A stretch of DNA of 33,512 nucleotides. It comes from Porticoccaceae bacterium. GTDB lineage: Bacteria; Pseudomonadota; Gammaproteobacteria; Pseudomonadales; Porticoccaceae. Shown piece by piece: positions 24,982-33,054 of this stretch. The notes below the pieces were generated by a model. That model saw only the letters and a program-made list of their open reading frames with translations, ran no database searches and had not been told where the DNA came from. The position numbers and the translations under genes were made by a program. The stretch lies in NCBI GenBank assembly GCA_002731695.1, contig PCCK01000040.1:1-33512 (forward strand), given 5' to 3'. The stretch's first letter is position 1. Every line of letters starts with the position of its first letter.

Positions 24982-27900
24982 TTATCTTGATTCTGCAGAG
25001 GTTACTTCCGTGAGGTTGGGCGGTATATTCATAATTGACCCCTTTGATGGAGAACTCATTCGTTTACCGTCACGCAATCCCTCTGGGGATTCCATTTTTT
25101 GGAGGGCATTAGTTGCCTTATTCGGACAATTACCATTTTCAACGTAATAGAGCGCTGCCCCGAGGAGATTCTCATCTCGATCACCCAACTTTTTTCCAAG
25201 AAAATCATCCACTAAGCATCCCTTTATCGCCGATTCACCAGAATCTAGGTCCTGTGTAGGAGTAAAACCGTCACTGTAGTCTCCGAAACCGACTTCATTT
25301 GCGGATTTAATTTGTATCGTGTAATAAGTGGTTCCACAATTATCTGTGTAGTAACCTCCATATGGTTTTCCACAAGTCCTACCGCCTACAAGTATTACAT
25401 CGACTCCAATTCCTCGAAGACCATTGATAATTAACTCACTCGACGAGCAAGTGTTCATGCCGGCAAGGACAAAAACGCGAGGCAAATCCAATGTGGGAAG
25501 TGGCGCATTTTGAGGCAATCCCGTCACGGATGGATTTCCGTAGGTATATGACAGAAACCCTCGGCCCGCTATCAATCTCCCAGTGATTGGATCAAATGTA
25601 GGGTGTTTATCATTAAAAATCTCTCTCTGGAAAACTCTCCCCAGACTCAACTCACCGGCGATCATGTATCCAACCTGACTTGCTATGTAACTATAACCTC
25701 CTCGGTTATATCTTAAATCGAGAACCAGTTCATCAACATTTTGTGTAGTAAACCATGTGAAATCCTCAAACAGTTCGCCCTCTGAATGAACCGAATGGTC
25801 AGTAAACAATAAGTATCCCACACGGCTGGTTTGCGTATCGAGTGAGTTCTGCACATTGAATAAGCTCCGCCTCATTACGTGATTCTGGGAAACCTCTTGA
25901 CTCTGCATATTAACGTTTCTGATACTACTTGCTCCCCAGTCTCGGACCTGAAACTGATTTGAAACGCCCAAACTTGTTGGATTCAATGCCCTCAGAATCA
26001 AAGTCTGATCTCCCCCGGCTACCAACTCACCGTTTACCGACAAAATTTCAGTTCCTCTATTGACCATATTTATTGACGCTTGAGTATTTGGTTGGTTAAA
26101 AATCACAAAAACTCGTCGAGATTCCGGCGGATTGAAAAACATTAACTCCATACCATATCCATAAGTTGGCTGTCCAGCGATATCGGACATGTGCTGCTCA
26201 GTCGGGATTGTATAATGGTAACCCGGCGGATCCTTGAACTTGCCTGTAGGCGTCAGACCGTTAGTCTTCATTAAATTAAAATAATCAATGTTATTTTCTA
26301 CACTGCTGGGATTAATGTCTGGAAGCTCGTCATACCAGAGGTAGGTGTCGTTAGACCAGGAACGTATCCAGTTGTTTTCATCTGAGATCGTACCTAACAA
26401 GTCACTTGGTCTCGGACTCTCGCATATTTGAGAAAGATTTTGATATTCCTCGAAGACTCCCGGCTCCCACAGCACCGTCGGGATTGATACCTCTGTATCA
26501 GGGGTCATGATACCCCATTGGGCAATAGAAGAATTTTGTCTCCGTGACAAAGAAAGAAAATAATCATTCGAAAGGCTTCCTAATCCGGATAATTTTGCCG
26601 ATCCGTTTACATCACCGACTAACACACCAACGAGGTTTATTACGTTGTTATCTGGGTAATTGAACCTTATAACCTCATCGCTCCAGACCACGTCGGTAGC
26701 CTTGCTGACAAAACCTCCGACACCGGAATTCGAAAACGCATCCCAAAAATTTAGCCTCTCGTCAATGAAGACCCACCTCGCTGAATGCCTCATTCCAAGT
26801 TTGACCGCTATTTTTAGAATTGCTAGAGCGTCAGCAGAAGTCACCCGACCATCCTTATTTACATCAGCTGCAATATACTGATACGGAGATACCGGTAATG
26901 GACTCAAAGGCCCGTCTGAATCAGGATCAGGGTTTGGGTTTATACCCACTGCAATCTTGAGTGCCGCTAGTGCATCCGCGGACGTGACAAAATCCTCATA
27001 ATTTGCACCCTCGGAAGGTTTGCTCGCTAGTAATTCGTTGGAACCAACAAATTTTCCTTCGAACGAAAAGTTTCCAAGCTCGTCAGAAGAAATCTTCTCC
27101 CTTTTTTGATTATTTTCATCATCGCTCACTGCACTGAGAGTTAATTCCACTGAATGCATTAGCGTATGACTTTTCCAGTCATAAATATGCCCCGATACGG
27201 GATCAGGGCATGAAACACAATCAAGTGAATCAAGAGGGTTTGTACCATCTAGTATCTCTTGAAAATCACTGATCCCATCACCATCGTCATCCTCATCCTC
27301 TTTATTACCCGTCCCATCTAGATCGGTATCAATCACCTCGGTAGCATCCGTTGGCATCTCATCTTTGTTATCCTCGACCCCATCACCATCGCTATCAGCA
27401 AGTTGGAAATTAGTTCCGTTTACTAACTCATCAAAATCAGAAATAGTATCTCCATCAGAGTCTAATTCTGTTGGCGCATTAATTGGCCTGACGACCTGTG
27501 AAGTGTTGTTGTCGCTATCAGTTACCGAATACAGCTGTTCATAATTATGGTTATTGTTTCTGCCTACAACGGCTTTTAAACTTTTCAGGATCGATCCACT
27601 AATCTCGCCATCTTCTTTATCATAAGCGGATGCTCCAAGCGATAACAGCTCATCAACACTCTCTACGGTTGAGGGACTGTTACCATTGATTTCTATATGA
27701 GGCGGAAATCCGTTGGATATCGCTGCAACTTGATTAGCAGTGATCTTTATAGAGCTAACCGAATCTGCCCCTCTGAGGAAGTCTTTCCGTTCGACACCAC
27801 ATGGTATCGAATTTAGTCCACATACAATATTTGGAGACGAGAAAAGTCCTACCCGCGATGCACCGCCAAATGCAGACCGATACCCCATAATTGTAACGAA

Positions 27901-29370
27901 ATCATTTTCAACTCCATATCCATGAGACCATCGAAATGTGCCTGCAGGTGTATCATCATATTGACGCCTAGCGTGCACGAGTCCTAATATATGACCAATC
28001 TCATGGGCGAGTATCAGTGATGATCCGTCCAAACTAATAGCCGCTTTATTGGAGCGATTTTGAAACGCATTCTGGTAATCTATTATCCCATCATTGCGGG
28101 CACCCAATAGAGTCGCAAGACCACCTGAACCCAATGATGAGTACGAACTGGCATGAACGATAATATCCGGTTTTCTTGAGAATAAATTATCAAGGCCGAA
28201 AAATATTCCATCGCGATTTTCAAGTGCATTCATAATATCAGTCGCACCAATCGCGGAATCATCTCCTAAATAATATTCTCCGATATTTTTTAATCGTACG
28301 TTTAGACCGGAATCTGCTAACGAGATATTAGCAACAGAGATTATCTGTGCAAGTCTGGCACCTACTTCACCACCCATACTTGCAGTTCGGGCCGAATCTC
28401 CATAAGTAAAGGCAACCTCTATGATAATTTCATTATGCTGCTCCGCACGTTGAATGGATAGATTCTTCAGTTTTTCATTGAAGTCAGACAACCCATCGCC
28501 GTCAGTATCAGAAGTAGTATCAATATTTTTTAGCGATAGAGTGAAGTTTGGCAACTCGGTATTGTCCAACCGAGAATGAAGGTAACGCACCAGAGGAGTT
28601 TCATCTCTTCTTATCCAGATTACGACATTTTGAAATTCTGGTCTGTCTTGAATGTGGCTGCTTAATGGCCTTGTTAAATTACCGACAGCTTTAAGAGTTG
28701 CCGCACCAGAATTGTCATAATTAAGCGTTGCAGAGACCAGACCTTTTCTTATGAACCTTCCTTCACCGTTTGTCACTGAAACCATAACTTCTAGTTCATC
28801 AGATACATCTCGTAAATCTAAATTGATGACTTTGTCAACTGAAATGCTAAATTGGGTTTCGGTAAAAGAAGCCTGTAAAGGAGTATCGAACACCACTTTG
28901 GTTCTCATTTGGCTTAAAACACCAAATTGGTTGCCGAATGACTGTGGATCCTCATTCATTGCAACTCGGTCAATGTTTACGTCCTCAGAAAAAAGTGCAA
29001 TCGAGAAATATTGATCTTCATATAATTCAGAAATAGCATAGACAGGGAGCGGGATGCTAACCTGCTGCACGTCACGACTATAGGCGATCGATGGAATCTT
29101 TGCCTCTCCAACAATATAATAAGGTCCCACTCCTCCTATGTAATCACTTACCCTTAACTTAACGTTGAGCTCTCCGCTGTGATCGATTTCTTTATCGAAG
29201 ATAATACCGAAGGTTAGGTCTGCCTTGGTCTGATTAACGCGCTCTAACAAACAAGGGCACTTTAAAGATACCGATGAGGTAACTGCCACAGCCACCCCGG
29301 AACTAAGGATAATAATAGCGCCCAATAGCAGTCTGATTAAAGAACATATGATGGTACCTAACTCAACCAT
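24982..29370 (-). CDS. Secreted double protease: metzincin-type metalloprotease, Asp-rich repeats, dockerin-like module, S41-type peptidase
   Basis: This 1462-aa exported protein has a signal peptide in residues about 1-30. The zinc site is HEIGHILGLVH (His456, Glu457, His460, His466) with a Met-turn candidate in TIMGY (Met495), so it is metzincin-type. Thrombospondin type 3-like calcium repeats cover about 633-712. A dockerin-like module covers about 724-954 and closely resembles the one in the 1614-aa protein. A C-terminal S41/tail-specific-protease-like domain covers about 985-1410, with a PDZ-like stretch (FNQPNTQASINMVNRGTEIL), VLDLRYNRGG, NTCSSSEL (candidate Ser1310) and GGRTCGKPYG (candidate Lys1335, 25 residues on). 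Its ATG abuts the stop of the upstream 183-aa gene, and it precedes the sigma-factor gene by seven bases. The substrate is unknown. Confidence 0.88.
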   Translation of the reverse strand: MVELGTIICSLIRLLLGAIIILSSGVAVAVTSSVSLKCPCLLERVNQTKADLTFGIIFDKEIDHSGELNVKLRVSDYIGGVGPYYIVGEAKIPSIAYSRDVQQVSIPLPVYAISELYEDQYFSIALFSEDVNIDRVAMNEDPQSFGNQFGVLSQMRTKVVFDTPLQASFTETQFSISVDKVINLDLRDVSDELEVMVSVTNGEGRFIRKGLVSATLNYDNSGAATLKAVGNLTRPLSSHIQDRPEFQNVVIWIRRDETPLVRYLHSRLDNTELPNFTLSLKNIDTTSDTDGDGLSDFNEKLKNLSIQRAEQHNEIIIEVAFTYGDSARTASMGGEVGARLAQIISVANISLADSGLNVRLKNIGEYYLGDDSAIGATDIMNALENRDGIFFGLDNLFSRKPDIIVHASSYSSLGSGGLATLLGARNDGIIDYQNAFQNRSNKAAISLDGSSLILAHEIGHILGLVHARRQYDDTPAGTFRWSHGYGVENDFVTIMGYRSAFGGASRVGLFSSPNIVCGLNSIPCGVERKDFLRGADSVSSIKITANQVAAISNGFPPHIEINGNSPSTVESVDELLSLGASAYDKEDGEISGSILKSLKAVVGRNNNHNYEQLYSVTDSDNNTSQVVRPINAPTELDSDGDTISDFDELVNGTNFQLADSDGDGVEDNKDEMPTDATEVIDTDLDGTGNKEDEDDDGDGISDFQEILDGTNPLDSLDCVSCPDPVSGHIYDWKSHTLMHSVELTLSAVSDDENNQKREKISSDELGNFSFEGKFVGSNELLASKPSEGANYEDFVTSADALAALKIAVGINPNPDPDSDGPLSPLPVSPYQYIAADVNKDGRVTSADALAILKIAVKLGMRHSARWVFIDERLNFWDAFSNSGVGGFVSKATDVVWSDEVIRFNYPDNNVINLVGVLVGDVNGSAKLSGLGSLSNDYFLSLSRRQNSSIAQWGIMTPDTEVSIPTVLWEPGVFEEYQNLSQICESPRPSDLLGTISDENNWIRSWSNDTYLWYDELPDINPSSVENNIDYFNLMKTNGLTPTGKFKDPPGYHYTIPTEQHMSDIAGQPTYGYGMELMFFNPPESRRVFVIFNQPNTQASINMVNRGTEILSVNGELVAGGDQTLILRALNPTSLGVSNQFQVRDWGASSIRNVNMQSQEVSQNHVMRRSLFNVQNSLDTQTSRVGYLLFTDHSVHSEGELFEDFTWFTTQNVDELVLDLRYNRGGYSYIASQVGYMIAGELSLGRVFQREIFNDKHPTFDPITGRLIAGRGFLSYTYGNPSVTGLPQNAPLPTLDLPRVFVLAGMNTCSSSELIINGLRGIGVDVILVGGRTCGKPYGGYYTDNCGTTYYTIQIKSANEVGFGDYSDGFTPTQDLDSGESAIKGCLVDDFLGKKLGDRDENLLGAALYYVENGNCPNKATNALQKMESPEGLRDGKRMSSPSKGSIMNIPPNLTEVTSAESR

Positions 29371-29922
29371 CTATTCCAAAACCTCAAATGTTTTTAGGGG
29401 TGCCGGATACTTGCCGGGCCGCTCGCTTGGGTAATCGATATCATCACCCCACGTGACTGATTTGACTTCATAAACTACTCCATCGAAGTCATCACCAGAG
29501 AACTGGTAGACTCCCTGCCTTGTGTTTAAAAAAATATCCACTGAGTTATCTGCGATAGTGATCACTCCCTTCCCGGATTCTTTTATTAGAACATGAAATT
29601 GGGTATAACTTTGCTTCCTCTCAACAAATTCTACTAAACCAAGAAACCGCTCCATTTCCCCCCGAGAGATGCCCGATAGCTCAAATTCTGATCCGACTGA
29701 GAGCCTACTAAAATCAGCGCGTTTTTTAAAAATTTCGGTCTCTCTTGAAGTATGAGACTTTGTATTCTTTGGAGAAGGAATAGGATTTTTAGATGCCACT
29801 AGTGGAGCGACATTGCGCTCGGGTTTGGGTACCCTAACTAAGGCCAGACCCTGAAAATAGAGCAATAGTCCTAGGGAAGCGAGAGACATTAATACGAATA
29901 TTAATAAATACGTTGGTCGCAT
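29371..29922 (-). CDS. Membrane-anchored protein resembling a detached protease propeptide
   Basis: This 183-aa product has an N-terminal membrane segment or uncleaved signal (about 5-27, YLLIFVLMSLASLGLLLYF). A Pro/Ser/Lys-rich linker follows, then a compact domain (about 70-183) with FVERKQSYTQFHVLIKESG, GVITIADNSVDIFLNTRQG and VYQFSGDDFDG. The strand pattern, ending in a segment of the I..NT..G.Y.F type, recalls prodomains at the front of bacterial secreted metalloproteases. Its stop codon is immediately followed by the ATG of the 1462-aa protease, so the two are coupled. A chaperone, inhibitor or anchor role is my inference. Confidence 0.6.
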   Translation of the reverse strand: MRPTYLLIFVLMSLASLGLLLYFQGLALVRVPKPERNVAPLVASKNPIPSPKNTKSHTSRETEIFKKRADFSRLSVGSEFELSGISRGEMERFLGLVEFVERKQSYTQFHVLIKESGKGVITIADNSVDIFLNTRQGVYQFSGDDFDGVVYEVKSVTWGDDIDYPSERPGKYPAPLKTFEVLE

Positions 29923-30035
29923 ATATCACCGGTTGGCAAGAGAAAGATTTCTCCACGTTAGCGTTCTATTGGTCTTTCATGACTAACTCAAAAATTGTCG
30001 CAAATAATTTATGCTTCCATCAATTCACCTACATA

Positions 30036-30266
30036 TCAGAATAACCATCGTCCGTTCGGCCTGCTGTCCTCTAGGTGATGTTCTAGTTCTAGCATAAATT
30101 CCTCCACAAGATCTTTAGCGGTACCGTCATGTAAATGATCGTAAATGTAAGCTAATCTACGCCATACCTCCTCTAGAGTTTCACTTTTATTCTTTACCTC
30201 AAACGGAAGATCCCCAGAAACTTGCTTGATTTCCCTTCCGTGCTCATCTATTAGCATGCGTGCCAT
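30036..30266 (-). CDS. Small conserved-looking protein of unknown function
   Basis: This 76-aa acidic protein has no signal peptide. It is mostly helical in appearance (ETLEEVWRRLAYIYDHLHDG, then AKDLVEEFMLELEHHLED). AAGAGGT about 12 bases ahead of the ATG supports translation. It is separate from the protease operon by 113 bp and divergent from the ubiquitin-like operon (235-bp gap). I do not recognise a family. Confidence 0.55.
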   Translation of the reverse strand: MARMLIDEHGREIKQVSGDLPFEVKNKSETLEEVWRRLAYIYDHLHDGTAKDLVEEFMLELEHHLEDSRPNGRWLF

Positions 30267-30434
30267 TCTAGTAATTTACCTCTTAAGTTAGTCTGAATTA
30301 GAAAAGGAACATCCCAATTAACCGTTTTTATGATAATGAGTTACCTCTACCCTGATGATAACCTCTCTTATTTATTATAGTAATTAATCAAATACTAACT
30401 ACCATCCAAACAAACGCCTGTCCAAAATTTTCTG

Positions 30435-30463
30435 ATAACATTATGCGCGAAGTTAGCTAAAAT
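30435..30463 (+). promoter_or_regulatory. Candidate sigma-70 promoter for the ubiquitin-like operon
   Basis: ATAACA at 30435-30440 and TAAAAT at 30458-30463 are separated by 17 bases and match the -35 and -10 consensus at four and five of six positions. Transcription would begin about 30 bases before the E1 start. The rest of the 235-bp gap (30267-30501) is AT-rich without another clear feature. Confidence 0.45.
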
Positions 30464-30501
30464 TTACATCTATAAGGGCAAGCATCCAGTAGAATGGTTC
30501 T

Positions 30502-31608
30502 ATGGACAGATACCTCAGGCACTCTTTAATCGATTGGTTCCCCCAAGAAAGAGTACAAAATTGTCGGATCGCAATCGTCGGATGCGGCGCTATCGGAAAC
30601 GAGGTAGCAAAAAATCTCGCTCTCCTCGGAATTGGTAACATTGACCTTTTTGACTACGATAATATAGAAATACATAACCTCACCAAAAGTGTCCTATTCC
30701 GAGAAGAAGATGTCGGGAGTATGAAGGCAGAAATTGCTGCGGTGCGCCTAAGGGAGTTAAATCCAGATATCTCTGTTACGGCTCACCACGGTGATTTCTG
30801 GGATACTCTCTCATTACTTCAAATGAATATTTACTCGAGTATTATTGGATGTGTTGATAATTTTGAAGCTCGCGTAAGACTCAATTTCTTGTGTCGAGCT
30901 ACCTGCTCCAACTTCATCGATACTGGTATTGATAGCAAGTTCGGACAGGTGTCAATTTTCCCCTTTAAACACAACAATTCTGCAAGCTGTTATGAGTGCA
31001 GTTTGCCTGATTCAGTATATGCGCGCATGCAAGAGCGGTACTCCTGTGGCTGGCTAAGAAATTTAGCTTTTATTGAAAGAAAAATACCGACTACCGTCAT
31101 CACCGCTAGTCTTGCCGGATCTCTCGCAGCATCAAAAGCCCTTCAGCTAATCGTTGATGAAGAGCCTTCAAACTCTTTACGGTTGTTTGCGAACTCGTTT
31201 ACCGGTAAAACTGTGATAACTGAGATTGAGAAAAATAACCAATGTCCTTGTTGCTCTAGCTTAATGAAAACGATTTCAATTACATCCAAAAATCCTTCTG
31301 TCGACATTGTAGTATCAAACTTCCCTAACAAAAATCAGATTATCTCTACAAGTGAACCGATCCTAATCTCAATGCGATGTGTACAATGTAATCTAGGAAA
31401 TGATGCCAAAATAATCTTTGAGAGAGCAGAAAAATACGATTCTAGCCTTGAGATTTGTCCGAGGTGCTCGTGCGAAAGCATTGCCCTTGATATACGTGAT
31501 CGATTTTCAGTATCTGAGCTTAAAGAACATTTCTCCGGAAGAAATTTGCCAGTAAAATTTATTAGGAGAGATTCCGTTGATTCAACTATGATAATAGAAA
31601 TGGAGTAA
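30502..31608 (+). CDS. E1-like ubiquitin-activating enzyme (ThiF-fold) with extra C-terminal zinc ribbon
   Basis: This 368-aa protein is expected to adenylate the C-terminus of the Ubl encoded next door and pass it to the E2. The nucleotide loop is VGCGAIGNE (Gly27-Gly32), with acidic residues in LFDYDN (51-53). The usual NLxR motif reads HNLTK (Lys62). Two CxxC pairs, Cys163/Cys166 and Cys248/Cys251, form the expected MoeB-like zinc site. SCGW (Cys182) in the crossover region is a candidate catalytic Cys. Beyond about residue 285, CVQC (293/296) and CPRC (319/322) form a second zinc-ribbon-like unit not found in MoeB. It is not fused to an E2, unlike type II CBASS Cap2. The ribosome site is weak. 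Confidence 0.9.
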   Translation: MDRYLRHSLIDWFPQERVQNCRIAIVGCGAIGNEVAKNLALLGIGNIDLFDYDNIEIHNLTKSVLFREEDVGSMKAEIAAVRLRELNPDISVTAHHGDFWDTLSLLQMNIYSSIIGCVDNFEARVRLNFLCRATCSNFIDTGIDSKFGQVSIFPFKHNNSASCYECSLPDSVYARMQERYSCGWLRNLAFIERKIPTTVITASLAGSLAASKALQLIVDEEPSNSLRLFANSFTGKTVITEIEKNNQCPCCSSLMKTISITSKNPSVDIVVSNFPNKNQIISTSEPILISMRCVQCNLGNDAKIIFERAEKYDSSLEICPRCSCESIALDIRDRFSVSELKEHFSGRNLPVKFIRRDSVDSTMIIEME

Positions 31609-31613
31609 TTTAT

Positions 31614-31865
31614 ATGTCGGAAATAAGTATTACTATTCAGACGGCCGACCACACAAAAAAAGCTGAGGTCTCCCTCGGAGTTAACAGCACTGGTGAAGAT
31701 GTGCTCCAAGCGGCTATTAGCAACTGGTCACTGCCTACTGACACAGACTACAGTCTTGTTAACTCAGTTTCTGGAAAAACAATAAAGTCAAATTCAAGCT
31801 TGAGAGCCAGTTTCATAAGAGATGGTGATGTGTTAGAGGTGCAACCGGTTCTAGTAGCGGGTTAG
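31614..31865 (+). CDS. Ubiquitin-like modifier ending in a single glycine
   Basis: This 83-aa protein appears to be a beta-grasp: alternating strands (ISITIQTAD, KAEVSLG), a central helix (GEDVLQAAISNW) and late strands with IRDGDVLEVQPVLVAG. The C-terminus is exactly Gly83 after Val-Ala, so the terminal glycine is exposed without processing. It lies five bases after the E1 gene and three bases before the E2 gene, with GGAG about nine bases before the ATG. A single Ubl domain distinguishes it from the two-domain, ISG15-like BilA. Sequence similarity to ubiquitin is low, so the call relies on fold pattern, terminal Gly and operon context. Confidence 0.8.
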   Translation: MSEISITIQTADHTKKAEVSLGVNSTGEDVLQAAISNWSLPTDTDYSLVNSVSGKTIKSNSSLRASFIRDGDVLEVQPVLVAG

Positions 31866-31868
31866 TTT

Positions 31869-32447
31869 ATGAGTGCATCTACCAACCGCTTGACAGAGGA
31901 CATAAGTAGATTAGAGGAATTGTCTAGGAGACTATACCCGAGGCTCAAAATTATATCTAAAACCGGATCACTTAGCGAAGACATAATGCTTACCGGATTC
32001 TGTGCAATTAAATTACAACTTTTCTATCCGACAGCACCCTCAATCCAATATCCCAAAAAGATCCAAGAACGAACTGACATAATTATCAAACTACTCTCCC
32101 GATATCCATATGCTGAGCCAGCAGCTGAAATTACAACACCAATTTATCATCCAAATGTATATGCATCTGGAAAAGTCTGTCTGGGAACAAGATGGTTCCC
32201 ATCTCAACATCTTGATCAGCTTGTAAAGCGGATAATTCAGATAATTACGTATGACGAAACCATATTAAACGAATCATCGGTTGCAAATAGGCACGCGCTC
32301 AACTGGTATAAACGAGCAATTAAAAATTATCCTGATTTTTTCCCGACAGACAAACAACTCTTCAAAGAAGAGAGTGCTGCTAAAATCTCTTGGATTGATC
32401 TCAACAGCGATTTAGATCAGCTTAATCAATCAGATCTTTCAAAATGA
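31869..32447 (+). CDS. E2-like ubiquitin-conjugating enzyme (UBC fold)
   Basis: This 192-aa protein has the two defining E2 motifs: TPIYHPNVY with the HPN tripeptide at residues 94-96, and GKVCLG with the catalytic Cys104, eight residues later as in eukaryotic E2s. The upstream segment RYPYAEPAAEI fits the YP.pPPxv strand region of E2s. Downstream helices (LDQLVKRIIQIITYDE, SSVANRHALNWYKRA) match the C-terminal UBC helices. Residues about 155-192 are an acidic and Leu-rich tail. No ribosome site is clear, so coupling to the Ubl stop three bases upstream is likely. It overlaps the JAMM gene by four bases. Confidence 0.92.
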   Translation: MSASTNRLTEDISRLEELSRRLYPRLKIISKTGSLSEDIMLTGFCAIKLQLFYPTAPSIQYPKKIQERTDIIIKLLSRYPYAEPAAEITTPIYHPNVYASGKVCLGTRWFPSQHLDQLVKRIIQIITYDETILNESSVANRHALNWYKRAIKNYPDFFPTDKQLFKEESAAKISWIDLNSDLDQLNQSDLSK

Positions 32448-32998
32448 AGTGGACCCCAATCAAATCGGAAATTGCCACGATAACATTAAAAAAGGCGGCA
32501 CACGATTGGTCATTTGTAGAGCTGTCATCGCTTGTACGTGACGCCCAAAATTGTCCTCTTATTTTATACCCAAATCCGATCCGCAAAAAAATAATGAATC
32601 ATGTTCGAGATCAGAACGTTGAGTTGGGCGGCCTCCTCGTTGGGAGCATTGTCAGCATTACAGACTCGGTTGAAGAAATAATTGCCATAGTTTTGAGAGA
32701 TGCAATTCCCAGCATAGATTTTGTATCATCAGCTGTTTCTTTAACCATGAGTCCTAGAGTTTGGCAGTCTGCCAACTCAAGGCTAAGAGACGAGATGCTC
32801 GTAATAGGTTGGTATCATAGCCATCCTAATTTAGGTGCATTTTTTAGCTGCATAGATAAGAAAACACAAAAGGATTTTTTCTATAATCACTACAACTTAG
32901 GCTTGGTTATTGATCCAATGAGAAACGAAGAAAAGTGGTATATAGGTGCAGAGGCAGATGAAATCGAGGAAAACCGAATAAGAGCCTTTAGCCTCTGA
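32444..32998 (+). CDS. JAB/MPN+ (JAMM) metallopeptidase, predicted deconjugase
   Basis: This 184-aa protein carries the complete JAMM zinc motif. Glu60 lies in NVELGGLLVG, and HSHPNLGAFFSCID supplies His125, His127, Ser135 and Asp138 with exact HxH-x7-SxxD spacing. Bacterial members of this kind remove Ubl from targets or trim Ubl precursors. Since the adjacent Ubl already ends in Gly, removal from targets is the likelier job, or trimming to an internal residue. It starts with ATG inside the E2 stop (ATGA) and ends the operon. Confidence 0.93.
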   Translation: MKWTPIKSEIATITLKKAAHDWSFVELSSLVRDAQNCPLILYPNPIRKKIMNHVRDQNVELGGLLVGSIVSITDSVEEIIAIVLRDAIPSIDFVSSAVSLTMSPRVWQSANSRLRDEMLVIGWYHSHPNLGAFFSCIDKKTQKDFFYNHYNLGLVIDPMRNEEKWYIGAEADEIEENRIRAFSL

Positions 32999-33013
32999 CT
33001 TTGCACAGATTAC

Positions 33014-33038
33014 CCGATAATCTGATCTCTCTTATCGG
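33014..33038 (+). terminator. Hairpin downstream of the ubiquitin-like operon
   Basis: CCGATAA (33014-33020) and TTATCGG (33032-33038) form a perfect 7-bp stem with an 11-base loop, 16 bases after the JAMM stop. An alternative 6-bp stem, AGATTA/TAATCT at 33007-33023, overlaps it. No T-run follows, so it is at best an RNA-stabilising hairpin or a weak terminator. Confidence 0.35.
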
Positions 33039-33054
33039 CCCTCTCTGCTAAAAA

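Noticed and set aside
31335-31709. 124-aa minus-strand open frame
   Set aside because: It lies opposite the 3' end of the E1 gene and the start of the Ubl gene, both supported by motifs. It has no recognisable domain.
30502-32998. Type II CBASS interpretation of the E1/E2/JAMM genes
   Set aside because: No CD-NTase or cell-killing effector lies in the adjacent visible sequence, the E1 and E2 are separate proteins, and a dedicated Ubl gene is present, which CBASS Cap2/Cap3 systems lack.
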